From NCBI GenBank assembly GCA_002286855.1, contig NRSV01000026.1, positions 196,553 through 260,552 on the forward strand: a stretch of 64,000 bases of DNA, given 5' to 3'. Positions 55,225 through 64,000 of this stretch are shown piece after piece; the first letter of the stretch is position 1; each line of letters opens with the position of its first letter. Source of the DNA: Bipolaris cookei. Lineage: Eukaryota; Ascomycota; Dothideomycetes; Pleosporales; Pleosporaceae. The notes beneath the pieces are model-generated. The model did no database searches and had not been told where the DNA came from. It saw only the letters and a list, made by a program, of their open reading frames with translations. Made by a program: the position numbers and the translations under genes.

Positions 55225-58200
55225 GCATTCGAAATAGTGGAATTTGAACGAATACATGCATCATGACAGTGACACGGCCGAGGGTTGACAGCAATGAGCC
55301 AAGGGTCAAATTGGGCTTTTTCGTGTCTTTGTACGGTGGATCCAGTTGTTAGCAAGGCGAGCTGGCTTGGTTGTGTTGCCAGCATCTCTGAGAGACGGCT
55401 CAAATACCTAACCTACTCAATTCATTCTCACGTGCCCTCTTTTTGTGCTGATTCTGTATGGAAAAAAGTGGGTAGCCTCGCACAGGGCAAGGCTCTTTCT
55501 AGAAAAGACGGCTTAGCCACAGTTGCTGCAGGGCCATTGAGGCGGTGCAGCAGGTGAGCTTAGACTCTTGGCCATGGTGGGTCAGGTCAGCTCAGGACAA
55601 GACAAGACTCAACGGGACTGCACGGTGACTGAGCGGGGACTGAACGGGGATTCTGACCCAAAGACCGAGAAAAGCCCTGTGCTTTTTGGATCCTCGTGTT
55701 GGCGCTGACTACTATGGGGCTGATGGTATTGCGATCTTCTCAACGTGTGATTACGACTCGCAAAGCTCGCATCACGATGAAGTCTAAGTGATTGGTGTTT
55801 GAGGTAAAGATGAACCACGCCCGAGTGTTTCATTGCATATCAGGGGGAACGGAAGGAAAAAAAGGGATATTCCGGGTGCCTGACACAAAACGTTGATTCT
55901 GAATGTAGTATGAGATTGCCCTTCCCCCAAAGACGTACGTTTCTGCATGTGTTTTTACTACTTACATAAGTACATATACTTGTCTGTATGTAGTATGTGT
56001 GTATGTTGCGTGCACCTATACGATGTAGATCAAACTTAGTTTTTTTTGCGACAAGTATACCCGGAGGGCTTACTTGCTTGCCATGTTTGGCAGGGCCTTT
56101 TTTTTCTTAGTTTAGGTGAGGATTTGCGTCGGCAATTCTGTCCTTTTCTTTCTTTTCTCTCTCTCTCTTTCTCCAAATGTGGAAGTGTAGAGTGTATGGA
56201 TGTTGGGCGCCGTTTGCAGATGATTGATAGACATGATAAACACGAGGTGAGGTAGGGAAGTTGCATCACGAGTGCGTGCGTACATGTGGTCCGATTTTGC
56301 ACCGAGAAACCAAGCGATGAGGCATATGTGAGTTTTGCTAATCATCTTGGTTATCTGTCTGTCTGTTTGTCTCTCTCTCTCTCTCTTTTGGAGAAGGATT
56401 CTCAATAATTACCTCACCCATAGCACGGCAAAAAACCCGAGGTTTCAGATTTATCTGTGCATAGTGTGTGGGAACGCATGTTCGAGGTTGTCCAGCATCC
56501 CTTGATGTATCTTAATAACAATATAGTAGATTTCATTTTCTCCACTCTCGGTATGATTTTCTCTTCTCTTGCACCCCTATATCCCAAATACATCTAGTGC
56601 CAATAGAAACCCCTCACATATGTAACAAAGCGGAAACAACGGGGAGAAAACCCGCACATAGCACCGCATCATTACCCTTTTATTTTTCTTCTTAAATCAC
56701 GGCATTACTAGTTCCTTTTGGGTACAATACGTACACAGGAGTATGTACGTGCTCCCTGACCCCCTAACTACTTAGTCTCGCTACATCTTTCCCTGTGTAA
56801 GCATACAAACGTAGCCAAGAAATGTGAAAGGCAAGAAAAGAGAGAGAAAAGGCGATGTCTGTGCTATGAGCATCACCTCCCGGATACCCTTTTTAGGATA
56901 CGATCGTAGAATGACGAGTCATTCTAAGTAAGTACATGGTAGTTATAGTGCAAGGGTCATCGTGTATGGGCATGGCGTTGTTGAAGTGCCTCCGTACCCC
57001 CACACACTCCCCCAACTCCAACTCCGACTGCACCGCCACTGGTTGCATCGTCGTCTTGGATGATGCGGATAAAGCCAGTTTGAGATGACGCGGCGTTCGA
57101 GGGCTATGGGGTTTCCTTATTTCTTTGCTTGGATCTCTGACATATTGTGGATGATGGTATCCGCGTGTGCGCTCCCCGGGGTTATGTACTTAAGTAAGTG
57201 TAGAGACATGCACATCCTGTACTTGGTTGGTATTAAAATGTGAGGATGCGAATTAGCTGATACCGGGGAAGACGGGTAGATCGGGCATTTACGGCGTTAC
57301 TTTCTCTTCCTTTCTCTTTTTCTTTTCTTGCACTATCGCGGGGGTTTCTCTTGCGCGGATGTCGGATGTCAGACGGGGAAGGGCGGGGGGGGGGAGAGTT
57401 AGTGCAGCTTCGTGTTACTTTACACACTCGGAGGATTGACGATCCCGATTGCCGTGTTTCTTGTATGCAGTGTGATATCGGGGAATTATGCTTCCTTATT
57501 TTACGGAGAGACTTGTTTGGTGGCGATCAGGGGTTTTCAATCGTGTTTGATGTTGGGAAGGATGCGGGAGGATCTGTGCCGACAAAATTGTTAGATTGAT
57601 ATTCGTACACGGGCTTTATTTTTGCATCGAATATTGTGACCGTTAATGTGCGTTTTATATCATTACTGCTCGTGTTAACGTGTAGCATGACTTGGTGCTT
57701 CCGCTGTCAAGATCCCGATCGTGACCAACGTGGTTCCTAGGATCCCCCGGCTATTCTTGAGAAGCTGGTTCATACTGAGACTGGGAAACTGGTATCGGCG
57801 AGAAGGAGATGGGAGGGATATGTTAAGTGCACCGAGGACATATACCCGTACAAGGTACATGACAAATGACAGCTGTTGCAAGGATGCATCTGAGACAAGC
57901 CAAAACCCAACAAATGGGATTGTATATTCAGTTTCCTGGACTATATGTCAGCGCCACTGTCCACGCGTTGCAAGTCCATTGTGACTTTTCTTTTCTTGTG
58001 TGCGGGGAAGAGGAAACCCTCGCAGGGCTGAGAGCTGGTGATTAATGCAACAGGGCTAGGGCAGACAAACTTGGATTTGCAAGAGATTGTTTGATAGCTG
58101 CGGTGAAAAGAAATTTGGAGAATAAATTTAAAATGGCATAGTTTGGCATGCACTAAGAGTATAGGGCAACAACAGCTCGATACACGTGAAGGAAGGTGAT

Positions 58201-61200
58201 ACCCGGCTAAAATGGGAGAAATGTTAGACAAAGTCAAAACTTACATCATCCGAGAGTTTTCATAGCATTTCCATATTGTTATCGTTATTGTTTTCTTTCT
58301 TGCTCCCTAGAAAGTTTTCTCCCACCGATATGCGACGAAGTAGAGGTAGCGTGGTATTAGCAGCCGAGTGGCTGCCTCACTAGATACAGCCCTGCAACAA
58401 TAACATATATGAAGTTAGCCTTATTCCATTAATATACGTTGGCAACGGCTATCCAGACGGAGATAAGGTGGCTGTAAGGAGTGCTAGTCAGATTCAAGGC
58501 GACAGAGAATAATGCATTGACGAGATGAAAAGGACGCGGTGGCTGAGGGGACCATGATCCGGGTGTTTCGCATTGCAGGCAAACAGGGGCCTCTCTGGGC
58601 TATCCAGTCTAGACCGTTACTATCAAGGTTCTCTTTGATGTAATCCGAAAGCGATGCGATGCCACAGATTGACAGGACAGATCTACAATCCGATCCAAAG
58701 TTCGTCTTTGAGGATCGGGGCGTATTTTGAACAGCTGACTCGGTTAGCGAAAAGTGTTAGATCTAAGTGAGAGTATGATGGGTTGCATTGTTCTCGCATC
58801 GTCATACAGTAGATGGACGTTGGCTAAGCTTTGTGCGATGGTCAACTGTAGTCGATAAGCAACGGACGTTAGATGGAGTGCGTGCGTATTAAGTTTGGTC
58901 AACAAGAATGTCGAACGAACAAAGTTTGCTTTCCCCTCGCACACGTGGCGGGGACAATAGACTTGCACCATTAATGCCAGCCCTAAATAACCAACGGATG
59001 CATCGGAGAATTTGCGTGAGAAGCTTGGGAAGCTTGCGAAGAGCGGCAATGGAATTTAGCGCAATACAGCTGTCCCTCCAAGCTCCCAGGCAAAGTCTAA
59101 GTTTGGCACCAACCTTGCGCCAATCTCTGAGACCATTATATACGTTACAGGGACCTGTTCATCGCCAATGAACTTGGGTTTGCGTACAGTAAGCATGGCG
59201 AGATTGTTGGGTGGCAGTGCCGAAGCCGAGTTCGCTTTGGGCTAGTGCCTTGCTATTGAATAGCAAGATGGGTGTAGTAGTATGTCTTTCACACTCACGG
59301 GTGCAGGCTCGAGACTGAAGAATAGGAATGACAAGAGAGTAGAGCCGCTCCTCTGGTGGTTGCACCGATGTGTCCCACTATGTCGGGCACCAAGTGCCAA
59401 ACTTTACACTGTCATATTGCATAAGTTTCTCTACATTGCCTGAGCCGTGAGCTGATGTGTGATACACATTGGATAGCAAGCTGCCTGAAGCCAGTCACAA
59501 AGCGCTGCCGCTGCATACGTGCTGTATAGTCATGGCCAGTAGCTGAGACATATGTGTATGTATGCAGTCACCACCACTACCACCGCCGCTTGTTCTTGGT
59601 AATTTTGGGCTATTCATCAATCGTACGTCAATGTCTAAGAAACCTACATCAAATGATCTCCGTTTGGGATACTCCAAAGTCTCGATTCCGTAGGGCTTAT
59701 GTAAAATGTTGACACGACCCCTATAGTGGTATCTAGGAAGACGATTGGGCAGTCGAACCGTGGTTGAAAATCGTAAGCGGAGTCGACTCCGACCGTATCT
59801 GTCGAGCTAAACGTTCCGTCCCGGAACCAGACCATACCCCTCTTTCAGAAATGTCCGGTGGCTGCCTAGGCATGCAGGGTTAGCCTAGTAAGTAGGCCAG
59901 TGAGGCATTGCTGCAGGCGCATCGTATTGTGCTACTCCCTCGAAGCTCTGTGTCTTGAGAGCAAGGGATACCTAGGTTAGTCACCCCACTCAGGTAGAGA
60001 ATTTGAAGCTGCTGAGCGTCCAATGGGGCGGTTGTTTGGGGAAGTTCCAACTGGCGTAGTAAGTAGTAGCGTTGGTTTTGGAATACGAGTCACATGGGAT
60101 GTATGCGAGTACCGAAGTGACACCGGTATTGTATAACGGCACACGCCAGTGGTGCTGTACTGGTGTACCGCTGTTGCGACACCCGCGCAAGGCCCCTTTT
60201 CAGTCGGTAGTGTGTCGTCTCAGAAGGCTAATATCTCAAGCGATAAGGCGCCATTGTAAGATGACATCAGATGTGTCCAAATTAGGCCAAACGGCCAAGC
60301 GACCACGTGGTAACGCCCGGACCACAAAGCGCACCTAGTTCTATTCTTTCAATAGTGATCCCCTTTTGACGTGATAGTAAATGTGTAGCGAGAACGCCAG
60401 GCTGCCCAATGATGAGTGCAGTATTGGAGTAAGTCGATGAATGGAAACAAGAGATGCAGCATCAAGGAAGAAGTGGACACAGTAGTACAGATCTAAGGAT
60501 AGCTGCCCACCCTGGTTTGTAGAAGCTCTTGCAAGCTAGATTTGACAAGCCGGCTTCCTACTAGTCCTGCGCTGAACAGGAAGGACGGTTGTGCGAGAAA
60601 GAAGATAGTAGCGGCGAGTATGCTTGATAATCATTATAGTGCCATGGACGGCACCGGCACCAGTTGGGGGTGTGTAAGTAGTCGAGTTCTGAAAGTGGCC
60701 CATGTCCTGGATGGCCTTGAAGAACATGTGCCCTGTGTTGGGCAGAAGTGCTTGAAAGACTCGAGGAAAGCATCCTGAGACTACTGTACACATCAGTTCG
60801 GCAGAATGATCCGCAGCAAGCGAGGCGTGCCGCATTTGCGATTCAGATGTCGTTGTGGACGGTGAGGCGGCTTGTCATTAAGAAAACTGTCGCTAGAGCG
60901 CACACTGGCGTACGGTACACAGACACGTACGCATACGGTAGTACAATCTAACATGGACCTTGGCTCGCTTGTGCATAGCCAATGAGCTGAGGTTGGCTCT
61001 GCATAGCTCTAAGTCTACAGTCCACTTGCTGGCGCCAAGTGGATGCCGCTTGAGCAACTAACGCAGAGAGCGAATCGGCACCAGTCCCGGCGAGGAAAAA
61101 AAAACAGGGCGAAGAAAGTTCTGTCATTGGGATAGGGTGGAGGAAAAGAAGAAGAATGCATGCATTACCTGAAGAGGCTACAGTTTGGAGATACGAGCAA

Positions 61201-61411
61201 AACGAGACTGGCAGCGGGGAGGATACGAGGCGAGTGGGTGGTCGGGGTGCGGATTCTGTTGTGTGCATGACTTTGAACAGAGAGTAGCTTGGATCAAGGC
61301 GAGCTTGGAGTTGGAGAGTGGACGCCTAAACGTGGTAGGCGGCGATGTGCCCTGCCGTAGATCCGGGGATCAGGTTGTTGCGATTGTGAGGTAGTGGGTG
61401 AGTGCAGGTTG

Positions 61412-61440
61412 GCGTTGGCGATGGCGATGGCGATGGCGGC
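61412..61440 (+). repeat. (GGCGAT)n short tandem repeat
   Basis: Four to five copies of a GGCGAT/GGCGTT hexamer in the region upstream of the RING gene. Non-coding as far as can be seen. Confidence 0.6.
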
Positions 61441-62217
61441 TATGGTGATTCCGTCATCATGTGCACGAATCGAGGTGGGCGCCAGAGGCTGGCGACTGCG
61501 CGAGGACCCGCACGGGGCCGGAAGATCCAGGGACCACCACACCACATCGTCATTGAGGAGCGATGAGGCAGGTGTAGAGAGGCGCTGTAGTTGCATGGGC
61601 GCAAGCCACCCGAGGAGCAGTTTGGAGCAAGGTGCAGAGATGCTACGATGGCTACTGGGGGATGGATGGCAGTGATGTCTGGAAGTATGTATGTGGCTAA
61701 GGTCACATCACCTGACTTTGTCGCTTCGCTTGGGAGCTGTCTGTCTTGTGTGCGGGATGGTTTTATTGTCTCTCAGGGATCGAGTCTGTTCTCAGGGACG
61801 GGTCTCAGTGAAGACGGGCGTGGTTTTCTAGAAGCGGAGCTTGTCCGTCGTGTGCACGCCCAAGGCAAAAGTTTGCCAGGCGAGCCGGCGGGAGAGGAGG
61901 GCCATTCCAATAAGCCCACGAAGGCTTCTAGCGCGATCTATAGTTGCAAGCCACAATGGCAGGCCGATGAGGCCAGGAGAAGGCGCGACGGCGATGGGCA
62001 TGTCGCCTGTCTGTCTGTCTGTCGTGTGTAGTTGTCTATGGCCATGTCTGTGTGTAGATAGTCAATACTCTCTGTCTGACTGTGTGGTCGTCGGTCCGCC
62101 AGGGCGGGACGGTCTCCTGACTGGGCTCTCTCCTGTCGCTCTCGCTCTGCCGCCGTCGCGGGCCAGGAGCAGCAGGCCGAGGGAGATTCGCACTGCGAAC
62201 GGTCGCTGACCCGCCAG

Positions 62218-62245
62218 CATGGGCATGGGCATGGGCGTAGGCATG
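62218..62245 (+). repeat. (ATGGGC)n short tandem repeat
   Basis: About four to five copies of ATGGGC with one or two substitutions, in the GC-rich region upstream of the RING gene. Confidence 0.65.
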
Positions 62246-62456
62246 GTTTTGGCCAGACGAGCTCAGCTTAGCGGCTGAATCAGTGGTAATGGAACATAAC
62301 AAACAAGGGCTGCCAATCCTCCCTATTGCCGACCCTTGCCCTTGCTTGGCTGCGCCCGCTAGCCGGCACGTCGTCGCTCGCCAGGGTCCGGGCGCCGCCG
62401 TCGAGCCCCGTGCAGGGATTGGGTGGGTAGATGGATATGCGTCGGGCGGTGGTTGC

Positions 62457-62531
62457 AAACACACACACACATACTACTTACGCACACACACACTCACGCA
62501 CCCACACGCACCCACACACACACCACACGTA
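62457..62531 (+). repeat. Imperfect (CA)n microsatellite
   Basis: CA/AC dinucleotide repeat of about 75 bp with interruptions (TACTACTTACG, CTCACG and CCCACACG blocks), ~575 bp upstream of the RING-gene start codon. Confidence 0.85.
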
Positions 62532-63106
62532 CATACAGCAGGTGGATGCCCACATGGAGCCCCCAGGCACAGGCCTGCCCGCTGCAGCGCTAGGCCCAGT
62601 CGAGCCGCAGCAGACAGCAGCATGCATCCGTTTCGGGGCACCCTCTTGTGCGCTCCATGGCTGCATTGGCCGTCGACTTACTCCATGGGCGTCCGTGTGC
62701 CGCGGCTCGAATCGCGTGTCGGGCGCAATGGCAATACCCCGGTTCACGCAGCTTGCCGGTACCTGGAGCCTCTAACCTAAAGGTCCACCCAGCCCGCCGC
62801 CTCTTCGACCATCCTCCGCCTGCCCTTCTCCATGCTGAAACGTGCGTGAGGCGATCCAGCTGCCAGCCCAGCCCGTCCATGTCCTGCCCGTTTACCCTTT
62901 CTTTGCCTGCTCGCACCCCTCCTTCAACCTCCAACCCTCGACTATCTCCCTCCCGACTGCCCCAACCCACCCGCCACCATTACCACCACCACCATTACCG
63001 CCCGCAATCCACCACAGGCCCTTCACTCGACGTCGCCTGCTAGGCCCGGCGACACCACCGCCTTCCCGACTCCCACCACGGCCTGTCTGGGGGCTCAGGT
63101 GCGCCC

Positions 63107-64000
63107 ATGTCGTTTCTAGGGTTCCGTCCCAACTCGCGCAGCGGCCATACGCAAAAGTCCTTCAACTCCCACGGCCATCGCTCCGACGTCAATCTTGCTG
63201 CGCAGCCACCCCCTCCCCGCTCTGGCCGAGCTGGCACGGGCGCCATGGACATTGAAAAGAGTCGGACCCGCCGCGAGAGGACCTTCATCGGCAGCGAATG
63301 CTGCGTCTGCGAGGAAAATCTCGAGTACACGCTGCGGGGCGAGCGCATCCTGCAATTGTCCTGCGGCCATGTGTCGCACGAGGCATGCTTCTACGAGTAC
63401 ATTCGCGAGTTCGAGTCGCAGCACTGCCCGACATGCGACGCCGCCCTAGCGCTCGATACGAGCAGAGGTGGAAACGTGCTAGACCTGGGTAGGCCGTCGC
63501 CAGAAGCTGTGCCGAGTAGCCATGCTGATGTGGGGACAGAGAAACTCTCAACCATTGTGCGTTCCGTCCAGAGCGACCCGGCCCCGTCCCAGCACTCTGA
63601 CGGCCACCGGAGCGCTTCAAACACCCCGACCCCGTGGGACAGCCAGACCGTCTCATCCGACAGGCGGCATGACGACGCGTCCCACGGCCGTCCCCGCAAT
63701 GGCAGCAATGCCTCGGCCTCGTATTCCTCTATCCACCACCACAACCGCCAGCGGGATAGCAGTCATAGCCGCGACCGTGGCTCAGATCGAGGTGGCTCAA
63801 TCTCCCGTGCCCATGGTCGCAGCGACTCGGGCGCTACGGGACTTGCTTCATCCAATGACTATGCCCCCACACACGATGGTCGGCGGCATGACTACGATGT
63901 GCAGTCCATGGAAACCAGTCTCAGCAGCCCGCGCGCCATGCTCAAGAGCCCCATCCCCGCCCCGACAGTCACTGTGCGCAGCGAATTTCCCACACTGAGT
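63107..64000 (+). CDS. RING-finger protein, Far1/Ste5-like scaffold candidate, 3' end missing
   Basis: The ATG at 63107 starts MSFLGFRPNSRSGHTQKSF, and the frame runs off the right edge (at least 280 residues). A RING-H2-type finger spans about residues 66-105: ECCVCEENL, then LSCGHVSHEACF, then HCPTCDAAL. After it the sequence is Ser/His/Arg-rich and low complexity. A 51-bp intron may sit at 63489-63539 (GTAGGC donor, branch-like GCTGAT, GGACAG acceptor); it is frame-neutral, so the unspliced form is also open. The early RING plus long disordered segment fits fungal Far1/Ste5-like pheromone-response scaffolds, but the diagnostic PH and vWA parts lie outside the window. A generic RING E3 is the alternative. 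Confidence 0.75.
   Translation, partial: MSFLGFRPNSRSGHTQKSFNSHGHRSDVNLAAQPPPPRSGRAGTGAMDIEKSRTRRERTFIGSECCVCEENLEYTLRGERILQLSCGHVSHEACFYEYIREFESQHCPTCDAALALDTSRGGNVLDLGRPSPEAVPSSHADVGTEKLSTIVRSVQSDPAPSQHSDGHRSASNTPTPWDSQTVSSDRRHDDASHGRPRNGSNASASYSSIHHHNRQRDSSHSRDRGSDRGGSISRAHGRSDSGATGLASSNDYAPTHDGRRHDYDVQSMETSLSSPRAMLKSPIPAPTVTVRSEFPTLS

Larger units (their letters stand above)
55225..63106. other. 7.9-kb region without a recognisable gene
   Basis: No frame above ~150 codons and no recognised domain on either strand. The first part (55.2-57.5 kb) probably includes the calmodulin 3' UTR and has TC-rich runs (56140-56170, 56360-56390) and a G-run (57376-57392). The middle (57.6-61.0 kb) holds only short unrelated frames. 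A 14-bp palindrome CGGAGTCGACTCCG lies at 59778-59791. The right part (61.0-63.1 kb) is GC-rich with short tandem repeats and should contain the promoter and leader of the RING gene. No tRNA signature was seen. Confidence 0.4.

Overview
This window is nuclear DNA of a filamentous ascomycete. The genes are short and interrupted by introns of roughly 45-135 bp with GTRNGT-type donors and CTNAC/CTAAY-like branch sites. The protein set is typically fungal: Atg3, Tlg2, Pik1, Ecm14, an Ecl1-family protein, an RRM-PUF protein, a cerato-platanin and a GPI-anchored cupredoxin. The combination of a cerato-platanin, a small secreted protein and compact introns suggests a Dothideomycete, perhaps Pleosporales; that placement is inference. 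No rRNA, tRNA, CRISPR array, intact transposon or secondary-metabolite cluster was seen.

Layout. 1-24.6 kb is gene-dense and mostly housekeeping: a left-truncated Sec7/PH Arf-GEF (-), Ecm14 pseudo-carboxypeptidase (+), RMD1-like DUF155 protein (+), PI 4-kinase Pik1 (+), a small glycine-rich protein with repeated GNK modules (-), spliceosomal Cwc15 (-) head-to-head with exosome subunit Rrp45 (+), a DUF4336 protein (+), an unrecognised membrane protein (-), a family X DNA polymerase with a BRCT-like region (-), a small secreted protein (+) and autophagy E2 Atg3 (-). 24.6-27.7 kb has no supported gene. 27.7-41 kb holds a Jsn1/Puf2-like RRM-PUF protein (-), Vps72/Swc2 (+), ribosomal protein eS24 (-), the Efm3/FAM86 methyltransferase (+) and an Ecl1-family protein (+). 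41-55 kb holds cerato-platanin (-), GPI-cupredoxin (+), an Mpv17/PMP22 protein (+), a TMEM53/PaxU-like alpha/beta hydrolase (-), two tandem IFI6/IFI27-like genes (-), the Qa-SNARE Tlg2 (-) and calmodulin (+). 55.2-63.1 kb is a 7.9-kb stretch with no recognisable gene. It is followed by the 5' part of a RING-finger protein (+) that runs off the right edge.

The genes do not form one pathway. Functional links are loose: membrane traffic (Sec7 GEF, Pik1, Tlg2, Atg3), RNA processing (Cwc15, Rrp45, RRM-PUF), translation (eS24, Efm3), cell surface and secretion (Ecm14, cerato-platanin, cupredoxin, small secreted protein) and signalling (calmodulin, RING protein). Several neighbours share short divergent promoters: Cwc15/Rrp45, eS24/Efm3 and Tlg2/calmodulin. 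All splice models were read by eye from donor, acceptor and phase, so exact junctions are predictions. I did not find a clearly new biological system. The items most worth a second look are the tandem IFI6-like pair, the two gene-free stretches, the Ecm14 substitution and the unrecognised small or membrane proteins.
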